Made by a program: the position numbers and the translations under genes. This document shows, one piece after another, positions 29,656 to 38,924 of a stretch of DNA of 64,000 nt. Every line of letters begins with the position of its first letter. Position 1 is the first letter of the stretch. Below the pieces are notes generated by a model. The model saw only the letters and a list, made by a program, of their open reading frames with translations. It did not search any database and had not been told where the DNA came from. Origin of the DNA: Butyricicoccus_A sp963588905 (lineage in GTDB: Bacteria > Bacillota > Clostridia > Oscillospirales > Butyricicoccaceae); the NCBI GenBank assembly GCA_963588905.1, contig CAVAJF010000037.1:124001-188000 (forward strand), read 5' to 3'.

Positions 29656-31524
29656 ATGGAAATCCAAAATACACAGGATCTGGCAAGCCGTCTACAAGCA
29701 TTCCGCAACGGAACGGAACTCCGCGCTTGGGAGTGGATGGGCGCACATCGCGTCGTGAAGGACGGACAGGAAGGCGTACAGTTTTGCCTTTGGGCACCAC
29801 ATGCCGCCGATGTCTCTGTGATTCACGAGAAAAACGGATGGCTGCGCGAGCTTTCACCGATGACCCGCATGGCGGAGGATGCGGCGTTTTGGACTTGCTT
29901 CCTGCCAGACATCGAACGCTACGATTGCTATAAATACAGCATTCGGACAAACGATGGTCAGGTTTTTGATAAATCTGATCCATTTGCATTCTATGCAGAA
30001 GTGCGTCCGGCCAATGCATCGCGCTGCTATCCTCTGGATGGATATGTGTGGGGCGATGCCGATTGGATCAAGCGCAGAACCCTTGCGCCGGAACCGGTCA
30101 ATATCTACGAGGTACATCTCGGTTCCTGGCAGACCAAGGAGGACTGCTCGTTTTTCAATTATCGCGTTATCGCGGATCGACTTGTTCCGTATCTGTGCAA
30201 AATGGGTTATACCCATTTGGAATTGTTGCCGCTGATGGAACACCCGTATGACGGCTCGTGGGGCTATCAGCCGCTTGGCTTTTTTGCCGCGACCAGCCGA
30301 TACGGTGCCCCGCATGACCTGATGTATCTGATTGATCGGTGTCATCAGGCGGGCATCGGTGTCATTCTGGATTGGACAGCCGCAGGTTTTCCGACCGATG
30401 CACACGGTCTGTTTATGTTTGACGGACAGCCGTGCTATGAGGCGTGCGAGTCCGACCCGAAGGATATGGTGTACGGCGTACAGAAATTTGATCTCGGACG
30501 CGGCGAGGTGCAGTCGTTCCTGATGTCGTCTGCGATGTTCTGGATTACCCAGTTCCATGCGGACGGTCTGCGTGTCAGCTCGGTGCAGCCGATGCTGTAT
30601 CTGGACTATCAGCGCACAGAGGGCGAGTGGAAGGCCAATCAGTTTGGAGAAAATTGGAATACAGATGGTGCGCGGTTTTTGCGCACGCTGTGTGATACCG
30701 TGAAAAAGCAGGAACCGACGGTGCGCATGATTGCGAGCAGCACGGGAAAATGGTCCTCTGTGACCAAACCGACCGAGCTCGGCGGACTGGGCTTCACTGC
30801 CATGTGGCGGGATACGTGGGTGCAGGAAGCACTGGCGCATTTGGAACACGCCGATGATCCAGAGGCACTGGCGGATTGGCTGTCACTGTCTTTGCTCAAC
30901 AGCACAGGAGAACGGTTTGTACTGCCGCTGTCGCACGATGCCGTGTCGCACGGCGCAGGCTCGCTGCTGGCGCGAATGCCGGGAGAGTATCATGAGAAAT
31001 TTGCCCCGCTGCGGCTGCTGTACGGCTTTGTCATGATGCATCCGGGCGATAAGCTGCTGTTTATGGGCTGCGAATTTGCGCAGTACACAGAATGGGCGTG
31101 CCATCACGCGCTGGACTGGCAGGACTTGGATTGCGAGGCCAACCGGCAGATGCAGACCTATGTACAGGCACTCAACCGCTTTTACCGAGACAATCCGGCG
31201 CTTTGGACGGGCGATAACACCGAACAGATTGTATGGGTGGATCGCGGCACCAGTCATGCGGGGCTGCTTGCGCTGGAGCGCAGGAGTCCGAGCGGCGAGC
31301 GGCTGCTTGCCGTGATGAATCTGACCGCGCACAAGCTGTCTGGCTGCCGATTGACGCTGCGCGATTCCGAGGAGTGGCGAGAAGCCTTTTGTTCGGATGC
31401 CGTGGCATATGGCGGCACAGGAGAAGCCGGTACTGTGGCGTGCAAGCCGCAGGAGGACGGGACATGCCGTCTGACGATGCAGATGCCGCCGTTTTGTATT
31501 CGGTTCTTTGAGCAAGAGAAATAA
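29656..31524 (+). CDS. Branching-enzyme (GlgB) homologue lacking catalytic residues
   Basis: This 622-residue protein has the full GlgB layout: CBM48-like N-terminus (GVQFCLWAPHAADVSV, about 40-55), GH13 barrel and C-terminal beta domain. The fold motifs VNIYEVHLGSW and HPYDGSWGYQPLGFFA are kept. The four catalytic regions are not: region I DWVPAHFP has become DWTAAGFP (239-246); the nucleophile Asp in DGLRVD is Ser308; the acid/base Glu pair in AEEST is Ser-Ser (361-362); and HDEVVHGK is HDAVSHGA (427-434). It should not branch glucan, and may bind or regulate. ATG 29656 lies 9 bases after AGGGAG. It heads the operon with glgC, glgD and glgA. Confidence 0.88.
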   Translation: MEIQNTQDLASRLQAFRNGTELRAWEWMGAHRVVKDGQEGVQFCLWAPHAADVSVIHEKNGWLRELSPMTRMAEDAAFWTCFLPDIERYDCYKYSIRTNDGQVFDKSDPFAFYAEVRPANASRCYPLDGYVWGDADWIKRRTLAPEPVNIYEVHLGSWQTKEDCSFFNYRVIADRLVPYLCKMGYTHLELLPLMEHPYDGSWGYQPLGFFAATSRYGAPHDLMYLIDRCHQAGIGVILDWTAAGFPTDAHGLFMFDGQPCYEACESDPKDMVYGVQKFDLGRGEVQSFLMSSAMFWITQFHADGLRVSSVQPMLYLDYQRTEGEWKANQFGENWNTDGARFLRTLCDTVKKQEPTVRMIASSTGKWSSVTKPTELGGLGFTAMWRDTWVQEALAHLEHADDPEALADWLSLSLLNSTGERFVLPLSHDAVSHGAGSLLARMPGEYHEKFAPLRLLYGFVMMHPGDKLLFMGCEFAQYTEWACHHALDWQDLDCEANRQMQTYVQALNRFYRDNPALWTGDNTEQIVWVDRGTSHAGLLALERRSPSGERLLAVMNLTAHKLSGCRLTLRDSEEWREAFCSDAVAYGGTGEAGTVACKPQEDGTCRLTMQMPPFCIRFFEQEK

Positions 31525-31593
31525 TAGATAGAAGGAAAAATAAGCCAACAAATATTGCCGCAAGGCAGTTTTTGATAGAGTGGGAATATTACG

Positions 31594-31615
31594 CAAAAGA
31601 ACGAACGTTCTTTTG
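31594..31615. other. Palindromic hairpin between the GlgB homologue and glgC
   Basis: A perfect 10-bp inverted repeat CAAAAGAACG / CGTTCTTTTG with a 2-base loop, 70 bases before glgC. With T4 inside the right arm it may be a weak terminator or a regulator site. Confidence 0.55.
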
Positions 31616-31685
31616 AGACAAATCTGCAAGCGAAGGTTTCGCGCGCAGAGAACAGTCAAAATCTAACAAAGATTGGAGCAGAAAA

Positions 31686-32894
31686 ATGGTAAGGAAGAAA
31701 GAATGTGTCGCAATGCTGCTGGCCGGCGGCCGCGGAAGCAGACTGTATGTACTGACGACAAAGGTTGCAAAGCCAGCGGTTCCGTTTGGCGGAAAATACC
31801 GCATCATTGACTTCCCGCTGTCCAACTGTGTAAACTCCGGTATTGATACCGTTGGTGTTCTGACACAGTATGAGCCGCACGAACTCAATGTATACCTGGC
31901 AAACGGTCAGACATGGGATCTCGACCGCCTGTATGGCGGTGTCTCTGTCCTGTCTCCGTATGAAAACGGCAAGGGTTCCGAGTGGTACAAGGGCACAGCA
32001 AACGCAATTTATCAGAACATCGGCTTTATTGATGAGTACGATCCGGAGTACGTCCTGATTCTGTCCGGCGACCACATCTATAAGATGGACTATGACAAGA
32101 TGCTCGACCAGCACAAGGAAAAGAACGCCGCTGCGACCATCGCTGTCCTCAATGTTTCGCTGGAAGAGGCAAAGCGCTTCGGTATCATGAACTGTAATCC
32201 GGACGGCTCGATCTATGAGTTCGAGGAGAAGCCGGCACAGCCGAAGAGCACCCTCGCTTCGATGGGTATTTACATCTTTACTTGGTCCAAGCTGCGCAAG
32301 TACCTGATTGACGATGAGAACGACCCGAATTCTTCCAACGACTTCGGCAAGAACATCATTCCGGCAATGCTTGCAAACGGCGAGAACCTCCAGACCTATC
32401 AGTTCGACGGCTACTGGAAGGACGTAGGAACCATCGAGTCTCTGTGGGAAGCAAACATGGATCTGCTGTCCCCGAATTCCGGCTTGGATCTGGAAGACGA
32501 CGACTGGCGCATCTATGGCCGCACCACCGCTGCACCACCGCACTTTACCGGCAAACATGCCAAGGTAAAGCACTCTCTGGTATCTGAGGGCTGCGAAATC
32601 GAAGGCAATGTCACCAATTCTGTTCTGTTCCCGAATGTTACGGTTGATTCCGATGCAACCATCGAGTATTCGATTCTGATGCCGGGTGCAGTCGTAGACA
32701 AGGGCGCTGTGGTACAGTATGCCATTGTTGCAGAGGGCGCGCACATCCGTGCAGGCGCAAAGATCGGCAACACTCCGGCTGAGGCCGGAGACAACTGGGG
32801 CGTCGCAGTTGTAGGACCGGACGTCACTGTCGGCAAGAATGCCGTTGTAGCGGCAAAGGAAATGCCGGATAAGGACATTCCGGACGCAGAGTAA
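31686..32894 (+). CDS. glgC: Glucose-1-phosphate adenylyltransferase, catalytic subunit
   Basis: This 402-residue enzyme makes ADP-glucose, the committed step of glycogen synthesis. It has an N-terminal nucleotidyltransferase domain with AMLLAGGRGSRL (about 9-20), AKPAVPFGGKYRIIDF (about 29-44), the catalytic Asp in SGDHIYKMDY, and FEEKPAQPKST; the C-terminal part is a left-handed beta-helix with hexapeptide-like repeats. It is followed after 14 bases by glgD; the two form a heteromer in Bacillus. Confidence 0.96.
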   Translation: MVRKKECVAMLLAGGRGSRLYVLTTKVAKPAVPFGGKYRIIDFPLSNCVNSGIDTVGVLTQYEPHELNVYLANGQTWDLDRLYGGVSVLSPYENGKGSEWYKGTANAIYQNIGFIDEYDPEYVLILSGDHIYKMDYDKMLDQHKEKNAAATIAVLNVSLEEAKRFGIMNCNPDGSIYEFEEKPAQPKSTLASMGIYIFTWSKLRKYLIDDENDPNSSNDFGKNIIPAMLANGENLQTYQFDGYWKDVGTIESLWEANMDLLSPNSGLDLEDDDWRIYGRTTAAPPHFTGKHAKVKHSLVSEGCEIEGNVTNSVLFPNVTVDSDATIEYSILMPGAVVDKGAVVQYAIVAEGAHIRAGAKIGNTPAEAGDNWGVAVVGPDVTVGKNAVVAAKEMPDKDIPDAE

Positions 32895-32908
32895 GGGGAA
32901 GAACAAGA

Positions 32909-34039
32909 ATGAAAAATACACTGGGAATTATCATTGGATTTGATAGCAATAATGACCTGCGCGAGCTGTCTGAGCACCGACCGGTAGCGTCGGTGCCGTT
33001 CGGCGGACGCTATCGCGTGATTGACTTTATGATGTCCAATCTCGTGAACTCCGGCTGTTATCAGGTGGCCGTTCTGATGCGCGATAAGTATCAGTCGCTG
33101 CTTGACCATCTCGGCTCCGGCAAGGATTGGGATCTGTCCCGTAAGCGCGGCGGCATGTTCCTGCTCCCGCCGAACGCCTTCGCACCGAAGTCCTCTCCGC
33201 TGGTAACAGAGAACTATCACACCTCTCTGGAAGCTCTCGGCTCCATCAGCGACATGCTCAACAAGAACAAGAGCGAGCACGTGCTGATTTGCAGCGCAGA
33301 CATCGTGGCAAACATCCCGCTGGATGAGGTCATGAAGGAGCACAAGAAGTCGGAAGCAGATGTCACCATCGTCTGCACCAAGAACACAGAGGGCGGCGCA
33401 TTTGACATGTTCCTCGACCTGTCTCCGCGTCATGAGGTAGAGGACATCCGCAACGGCGACAACATGGGCGGCAAGTGCAAGTACAAGAGCATGGGCATTT
33501 ACATCATGAAGCGCAAGTATCTGCTCCAGCTGCTGGCTGACTGCGTAACCCATAACCTGCGTTCCTTCGAGCGCGATGCGATGCAGCATGTATTTGGCCG
33601 CAAGGACAAGATCCACGGCTATGTATTTGACAAGTATTCCGCAAAGATTGAAAACGTCAAGGGATACTTCACCGCATCCATGGATATGCTGGATAAGGAC
33701 ATCCGCGATCAGGTATTCCTGAAGAATCGCCCGATTCTGACCAAGATCTATGACGAAGCACCGACCTATTACGGCGAGGACGCAGAAGTCAATGATAGCT
33801 TGATTGCTGACGGTTCGCGCATCGAGGGTAAGGTTGAGAACTCGATCGTATTCCGCGGCTGCACCATCGCCAAGGACGCTGTCATCAAGGACAGCATCGT
33901 GCTGCCGAACAGCAAAATCGATCAGGGCGTTGAGCTGTCGTATGTCGTAACCGATAAGGGCGTTACCGTGCGCGAGCACCGCAAGATGATGGGCAGCGCA
34001 AGCTATCCGGTAGCTATCGCCAAGAACGCTACAGTATAA
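32909..34039 (+). CDS. glgD: Glucose-1-phosphate adenylyltransferase, GlgD subunit
   Basis: A 376-residue GlgC paralogue. The pyrophosphorylase loop is degenerate: IIIGFDSNNDLRELSEHRP replaces the GGxGxRLxxLT loop, and the catalytic SGDH is SADIV. This is normal for GlgD, a non-catalytic regulatory subunit that stimulates GlgC. The fold is retained (RPVASVPFGGRYRVIDFMMSN) along with the C-terminal beta-helix. A partial terminator separates it from glgA. Confidence 0.94.
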   Translation: MKNTLGIIIGFDSNNDLRELSEHRPVASVPFGGRYRVIDFMMSNLVNSGCYQVAVLMRDKYQSLLDHLGSGKDWDLSRKRGGMFLLPPNAFAPKSSPLVTENYHTSLEALGSISDMLNKNKSEHVLICSADIVANIPLDEVMKEHKKSEADVTIVCTKNTEGGAFDMFLDLSPRHEVEDIRNGDNMGGKCKYKSMGIYIMKRKYLLQLLADCVTHNLRSFERDAMQHVFGRKDKIHGYVFDKYSAKIENVKGYFTASMDMLDKDIRDQVFLKNRPILTKIYDEAPTYYGEDAEVNDSLIADGSRIEGKVENSIVFRGCTIAKDAVIKDSIVLPNSKIDQGVELSYVVTDKGVTVREHRKMMGSASYPVAIAKNATV

Positions 34040-34106
34040 GCAAAAACGATACAGAGATGAAATCTCGGATGCGGATGGAAAAAACGAATCATTGCTCCGG
34101 GACCAG

Positions 34107-34147
34107 CCGGGGGAACGGATGGTATCGTTCTCCCGGTTCTCTTTTTT
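34107..34147 (+). terminator. Possible attenuator between glgD and glgA
   Basis: An 11-bp stem with one mismatch (CCGGGGGAACG / CGTTCTCCCGG) and TCTTTTTT. It may reduce glgA expression relative to glgCD. Confidence 0.75.
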
Positions 34148-34168
34148 AATTTTTGGAGGACACGAAAG

Positions 34169-35596
34169 ATGAAGATATTATACGCTGCAAGCGAAGTGGC
34201 ACCGTTTATTAAGACCGGCGGTCTGGGCGATGTGGCAGGCTCCCTGCCGAAGGCACTGGCAGCAAAGGGACATGAGGTAGCCGTTGTCTGCCCGCTGTAC
34301 TGCCAGATCAAACCGGAATGGCGCGACAAGATGTATTATCTGCGCAATCTGTACGTGCAGGTGGCATGGCGCAGCCAGTACTGCGGTATTTTTGTGTACG
34401 AAGCAGACGGCGTCAAGTACTATTTCCTGGATAATGAGTATTATTTCGCGCGCAACGGCGTATATGGCGAATATGATGATGCAGAGCGCTTTGCGTTCTT
34501 CTCCCGTGCTGTGCTGGATATGCTGCCCGCCATTGATTTCCGTCCGGACGTCATCAACTGCAACGACTGGCAGACGGCACTGATTCCGGTATATTACGGA
34601 CTGGACTACAATTGCCGTCCGTGGTACGGCGGTATCAAGACCGTATTCACGATTCACAACATTCAGTTCCAGGGTCAGTATGGCCGCGAAATTCTGGATT
34701 ACGTGCTGGGCATTGACGATCATCATTTCCAGAACGGATTTATGCAGCAGGATGGCGACGTCAATCTGATGAAGGCTGCGATTGTCTGCTCCGACCGCGT
34801 GACGACGGTATCCCAGACCTATGCGCAGGAAATTCAGACTGAGTTTTACGGCTTCCGTCTGGACTCGATTCTGCGCTGGAATCAGGGCAAGGTCAGCGGC
34901 ATTGTCAACGGCATTGACGTCGATGCCTTCAATCCGGAGACCGATCCGCACCTGTTTAAAAACTACGGCATCAACTCGCTGGATGACAAGAAGGTCAACC
35001 GCGATGAGCTGCTCAAGATGTGCGATCTGAGCGCATCGGATGAGACCATGGTCATTGGTATGGTCGGCAGACTGACCAGCCAGAAGGGTCTGGATCTGGT
35101 ACAGTGCGTGCTCAATGACATTCTGGAGAAGGATGTGCGCATGATTGTGCTCGGCACTGGCGATTACGACTACGAGCAGATGTTTATGCACGCCAAGTGG
35201 GAGCATCCGGATAAGATTTCGACCAATATCATGTTCTCGGCAGATCTGGCGAACAAAATCTATGCGGGCTGTGATCTGTTCCTGATGCCGTCGCTGTTTG
35301 AACCGTGCGGTCTGGCGCAGATGATTGCAATGCGTTACGGCACCCTGCCGCTCGTGCGCGAGACCGGCGGACTCAAGGACACCGTACAGCCGTACAACCA
35401 GTTTACCGGCGAGGGCACCGGATTCTCGTTTGCCAATTACAATGCACATGAAATGCTGCATGTCATTGAAGAGGCCGCTGCGCTGTTCCGCCACGACCGG
35501 AAGGCATGGCGTCAGCTTCAGATTAATGCGATGAGCCGCGACTTCAGCTGGGATCGTTCTGCGCAGGCATACCTTGACCTGTATCAGAGCATTTAA
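34169..35596 (+). CDS. glgA: Glycogen synthase (ADP-glucose)
   Basis: A 475-residue GT5 glycosyltransferase that extends alpha-1,4-glucan from ADP-glucose. The N-terminal KTGGLGDV motif (about residues 12-19) binds ADP-glucose; the C-terminal retaining-GT motif FLMPSLFEPCGLAQMIAMRYG gives the E-x7-E pair. TTTGGAGGACACGAAAG precedes the ATG. Last gene of the glycogen operon; glgP and an active glgB are not in the window. Confidence 0.96.
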   Translation: MKILYAASEVAPFIKTGGLGDVAGSLPKALAAKGHEVAVVCPLYCQIKPEWRDKMYYLRNLYVQVAWRSQYCGIFVYEADGVKYYFLDNEYYFARNGVYGEYDDAERFAFFSRAVLDMLPAIDFRPDVINCNDWQTALIPVYYGLDYNCRPWYGGIKTVFTIHNIQFQGQYGREILDYVLGIDDHHFQNGFMQQDGDVNLMKAAIVCSDRVTTVSQTYAQEIQTEFYGFRLDSILRWNQGKVSGIVNGIDVDAFNPETDPHLFKNYGINSLDDKKVNRDELLKMCDLSASDETMVIGMVGRLTSQKGLDLVQCVLNDILEKDVRMIVLGTGDYDYEQMFMHAKWEHPDKISTNIMFSADLANKIYAGCDLFLMPSLFEPCGLAQMIAMRYGTLPLVRETGGLKDTVQPYNQFTGEGTGFSFANYNAHEMLHVIEEAAALFRHDRKAWRQLQINAMSRDFSWDRSAQAYLDLYQSI

Positions 35597-35607
35597 CAGG
35601 TATACGC

Positions 35608-35636
35608 AAAAGGGAAGCTATCTAGCTTCCCTTTTA
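35608..35636 (+). terminator. End of the glycogen operon
   Basis: A perfect 10-bp stem AGGGAAGCTA / TAGCTTCCCT with flanking A- and T-runs, 14 bases after the glgA stop. Confidence 0.88.
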
Positions 35637-35740
35637 TATACTATTTATGTCTTAAAGATATAAATAGCATATAAATATAAATAAATATAGCGTTTTTTTT
35701 TATAAAATTTGAGAAAAGTATTCCCTTTGGATAAAAAATA

Positions 35741-35749
35741 TGGTATACT
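35741..35749 (+). promoter_or_regulatory. Extended -10 promoter of the SLH-protein gene
   Basis: TGGTATACT with a weak T/C-rich -35 region at about 35721-35726; the leader is roughly 50 bases. Confidence 0.55.
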
Positions 35750-35806
35750 ATTTCTTGCAATGCTACAGAATGTGGCAAAACTATATGTCGAAAGGGGACA
35801 TACAAT

Positions 35807-37177
35807 ATGAGCGTAAAAAAGAGAGCAGCGAGTATCCTTCTCGCACTGGGAATGCTGGCGACAACCGCACCGGCATTTGCAGCCGATACCGTGAACATTT
35901 CCGGTGATCTGGCTGTACAGAAGAGCGCCGTCGTTTCCAAGAACGTGGCAGCGGAGAGCCATTCCTTTATCGCGTTCGGCGCATCTGTAAAGGGACAGAG
36001 CGTCGTTGCTGGTCAGACTATGGATGTTGCGGTGCAGCTGTATATGCATGAGGGCAGCAATAAGAACGGCGAACGCGTGCTGTTCAGCATCTCCAAGGGC
36101 GGCAAGACCGTATACAGCGAGGCTGTGAAGTACAGTGATTTTGCTGACGAGGGAGAGACGATGGATGCCGGTCTGTATGTGTTGGACTGGATGCTCGACA
36201 CATCGGACAGAGATCTGAAAATGACTTCGACCGGCACGTATACACTGCAGTTCGCTACCCAGTATTGGTCTAACGGCGGCTGGAAGACCGCACAGGAGAC
36301 AGTGAACAAAGAGAATGTCACCGTAGTTAAGAAGGCGGTTGGTCTCAACGGCATTTCTCTGGCAGACGAGAACGGCAAGACGGTTTCCAGCGTTACTCTC
36401 GAAAAGAATGACGATACAATTGGAGAGTATGACATTCGCTTCAACCCGCAGAACACGACGGTAAACCGTGAAGCAACGGTCCGCAGTGCAAACGAGAATA
36501 TCGTACAGGCAGCGGATCTGGCAGGTACCGTTGTTGTTGTTCCGACCGGCTACGGCAAGACCACCGTCTCTGTGAACGTCAACGGCAAGTCCACGACCCT
36601 CAATGTATTCGTGCCGAACCCGAACTCCAACAATGTTGTGGATCTGTTCTCCGATGTCAATACCGGCGATTGGTTCGTTCAGTACGTCCAGTATGCCCAT
36701 GACAAGGGCCTCATGAACGGTGTCGGCAACTATCGCTTTGCACCGAATGAAAATCTGACCCGTGCACAGATCGCGCAGATTCTGTATGCACAGGCTGGCA
36801 GCCCGGAGGTTTCCGGCGAGATGGCATTCAAGGATGTCACCGCAGACAAGTGGTATTATAAGGCTGTGCTGTGGGCAAGCCAGAACGGCATCACCGGCGG
36901 CTATGAAGATGGCACTTTCCGTCCGAACAGCAACATCACCCGTGAGCAGCTGGCTCGTATGCTGTATGCACATGCCGGCACACCGGCAGTTTCCGGTGAT
37001 CTGAACGGCTTTGCAGACGGCAATCAGGTTTCCGGCTGGGCAAAGGATGCTGTGATCTGGGCAACCAGCAACCACATCATCAACGGCGTGAAGATCAATA
37101 ACGTGCTGCACATCAGCCCGAAGGGCAATGCAACGCGCGCAGAAGCTGCAACCATGATGAAGAACTATCTTGGCTAA
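35807..37177 (+). CDS. SLH-domain surface protein
   Basis: A 456-residue exported protein. The signal peptide runs MSVKKRAASILLALGMLATT and ends near AFA-AD (residue 26). An all-beta middle region (about 30-275) includes an Ig-like BIG2-type segment (KNDDTIGEYDIRFNPQNT then GKTTVSVNVNGKSTTLNV). Three S-layer homology repeats fill the C-terminus (about 278-335, 336-396 and 397-456) with FSDV, AFKDV and DRLTRAQ-like ENLTRAQ/SNITREQ motifs. SLH repeats bind pyruvylated secondary wall polymer, so it should coat the cell wall. GAAAGGGGA precedes the ATG. An extended -10 (TGGTATACT, 35741-35749) is upstream. Confidence 0.93.
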   Translation: MSVKKRAASILLALGMLATTAPAFAADTVNISGDLAVQKSAVVSKNVAAESHSFIAFGASVKGQSVVAGQTMDVAVQLYMHEGSNKNGERVLFSISKGGKTVYSEAVKYSDFADEGETMDAGLYVLDWMLDTSDRDLKMTSTGTYTLQFATQYWSNGGWKTAQETVNKENVTVVKKAVGLNGISLADENGKTVSSVTLEKNDDTIGEYDIRFNPQNTTVNREATVRSANENIVQAADLAGTVVVVPTGYGKTTVSVNVNGKSTTLNVFVPNPNSNNVVDLFSDVNTGDWFVQYVQYAHDKGLMNGVGNYRFAPNENLTRAQIAQILYAQAGSPEVSGEMAFKDVTADKWYYKAVLWASQNGITGGYEDGTFRPNSNITREQLARMLYAHAGTPAVSGDLNGFADGNQVSGWAKDAVIWATSNHIINGVKINNVLHISPKGNATRAEAATMMKNYLG

Positions 37178-37199
37178 TCAAAAGAAAAGATACTTTGGC

Positions 37200-37229
37200 A
37201 GGACTCAGACACTGAGTCCTGCTTTTCTT
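37200..37229 (+). terminator. Terminator after the SLH-protein gene
   Basis: A perfect 9-bp stem AGGACTCAG / CTGAGTCCT with a 3-base loop and GCTTTTCTT. Confidence 0.85.
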
Positions 37230-37280
37230 ATTTGCACAGAAAAAATAGATAAATCGGGGATAAAATATGCGGTTAGCTGT

Positions 37281-37309
37281 TTGACAAAGCGGAGTATTAA
37301 TTTTATACT
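37281..37309 (+). promoter_or_regulatory. Promoter of the NUDIX and Wal-type operon
   Basis: TTGACA (37281-37286), 17 bases, TATACT (37304-37309): a near-perfect promoter. It should drive the NUDIX gene and, with no terminator seen in between, the sensor/YycH/YycI genes. Confidence 0.85.
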
Positions 37310-37373
37310 GGAAAATGAGTTAACATCGGCAAAAAAACAGCCGCGCAGGCTGGGCAAAGAAGGAGTTTTTGGG

Positions 37374-37910
37374 ATGGACTTGACAGAAAAACGAGTAAAC
37401 AGTAAATATATCTTTCACGGAAAAATCATGACGGTTCGCGTGGATGATGCACTGCTGCCGAATGGCGAGCCGTGCACCCGCGAAGTATGCGAGCATCCGG
37501 GCGGCGTCGGCGTGCTGGCGATAGATGAAAATCGCGTCGTCACGCTGGTGCGCCAGTATCGGTATCCGTATGCGGAGACCACACTGGAAATTCCGGCGGG
37601 AAAGATGGATCGCGGTCCGGAGGATGCAGAGCAGGCAGGTCGCCGGGAACTGTCGGAAGAGACCGGTCTGACCGCGGGACAGATGATTTCTCTGGGAGAA
37701 ATCTGGCCGTCTCCGGGATTTATGGATGAGCGCTTATACTTATACTGCGCCAAGGATCTGGCACAGGGCGAATGCCATCCGGACGAAGATGAATTTGTAG
37801 AAATTGTGCGTATGCCGTTTGACGAGCTGTGCCAGCGCATTGCATCGGGAGAGATTCACGATGCAAAGACCGTGGCAGCGGTGGGCAAAGCACTGATTAT
37901 GGGTCTGTAA
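37374..37910 (+). CDS. NUDIX hydrolase, ADP-ribose pyrophosphatase type
   Basis: A 178-residue hydrolase of nucleoside-diphosphate-linked substrates. The Nudix box starts at GKMDRGPEDAEQAGRRELSE and continues EETGL (about residues 74-97), with the upstream LVRQYRYPYAETTLEIPAG typical of ADP-ribose pyrophosphatases (NudF group). AAGGAG lies 9 bases before ATG 37374; the open frame back to 37170 runs through a terminator and promoter and is not coding. It is 18 bases from the kinase-less sensor gene and probably co-transcribed. Confidence 0.93.
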   Translation: MDLTEKRVNSKYIFHGKIMTVRVDDALLPNGEPCTREVCEHPGGVGVLAIDENRVVTLVRQYRYPYAETTLEIPAGKMDRGPEDAEQAGRRELSEETGLTAGQMISLGEIWPSPGFMDERLYLYCAKDLAQGECHPDEDEFVEIVRMPFDELCQRIASGEIHDAKTVAAVGKALIMGL

Positions 37911-37928
37911 GACAGGAGAATACCATTC

Positions 37929-38924
37929 ATGCGAAAAACATTGCAGAAAAAACTGACGGGAAGTATGTTGGTCGCTGTGGCGGCGGCACTGGTCATTGTG
38001 TCTGTCTGCCTGCTGTTTGGCATGGCGCGCTATGCCAGCACACAGTTTGAGACAGAGGTGTCTCAGGTGCTCACGACGGATTTGCTGTCAGAAATGAACG
38101 AAAATGCGACGGGCAGCGCGGACAGCGCTGCCGCTGAGACGGAAAAGGTGCTCACGGCGTATGCCGGACAGCTCCGCTTGGGCTCCGGCAGAAGTTATTC
38201 GATCTGGGACGCTGCGACAGGAGACCGTCTGGCGGGTGACGAAAATGCGGTGATGACGGACAATATCGTCACAGCTATGAGCGGCACCGTGGGAAATGCC
38301 AGCTCGCTGCTGCCGACAACGATGGATATTGCGGTTCCGGTGACCGGCGAGAGCGCACTGATTTTGGACATTCAGGACGACGGAAGCGCTATGCGTGCGA
38401 TGATGGCACGTTTGGCTGTTTTGCTGCTGGCGGGATTGGTGCTCAGCTTGATCGCTGCTGCCGGTATCAGCTGGTTTTTGGCAAAATCGTTTTCGGATTC
38501 CGCTGCCCAGACCGCAGAGGAGCTGCGGGAGCAGAACAATCAGGCACTCAAGCCGAACGGCGATTGGGAGGCGATGGCTGCTGCACTCCATGCGCCGGAG
38601 AAAAAGGGCAAGAAGGGCAGAGACCGCACCGCACTCAATATTTTGCTGCCGTTTTTGCAGGAAGGCTATGTGCTGTTTCAGTCGGATGGCAAGGTGCTCG
38701 AAATCAATGTCATGGCAGAGCAGCTGCTTGGCGTGACGATGAAGACGGGAGAGCCGCTGTTTTTTGACACGGTCTTTCACGATGTGCCGATGCCGACGAC
38801 GGAACAGCGCTTGATTCGCGGCAAGCTGCATCAGAATGACCATACCTTGGACATCACGTTTGCGGCACTTGAGCCGGGACTGTTTGCGGCAATCGTGCTG
38901 CCTTCGGACAGGAGGGCGCAATGA
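37929..38924 (+). CDS. WalK-like two-TM sensor protein without kinase domain
   Basis: A 331-residue protein: membrane helix 1 (about 12-32), an outer sensor domain of about 130 residues, helix 2 (about 163-185), a degenerate HAMP/coiled-coil segment (AAQTAEELREQNNQAL) and a PAS-like domain (about 235-325; GYVLFQSDGKVLEINVMAEQLLGV). It then stops: there is no DHp His box and no HATPase domain. Neighbouring YycH- and YycI-like genes suggest descent from WalK. It could be a signal receiver acting on a partner kinase. The stop overlaps the next ATG (ATGA). Confidence 0.6.
   Translation: MRKTLQKKLTGSMLVAVAAALVIVSVCLLFGMARYASTQFETEVSQVLTTDLLSEMNENATGSADSAAAETEKVLTAYAGQLRLGSGRSYSIWDAATGDRLAGDENAVMTDNIVTAMSGTVGNASSLLPTTMDIAVPVTGESALILDIQDDGSAMRAMMARLAVLLLAGLVLSLIAAAGISWFLAKSFSDSAAQTAEELREQNNQALKPNGDWEAMAAALHAPEKKGKKGRDRTALNILLPFLQEGYVLFQSDGKVLEINVMAEQLLGVTMKTGEPLFFDTVFHDVPMPTTEQRLIRGKLHQNDHTLDITFAALEPGLFAAIVLPSDRRAQ

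Noticed and set aside
34178..35494. A 438-codon minus-strand frame across glgA
   Set aside because: Antisense shadow of a conserved synthase; long only because of codon bias.
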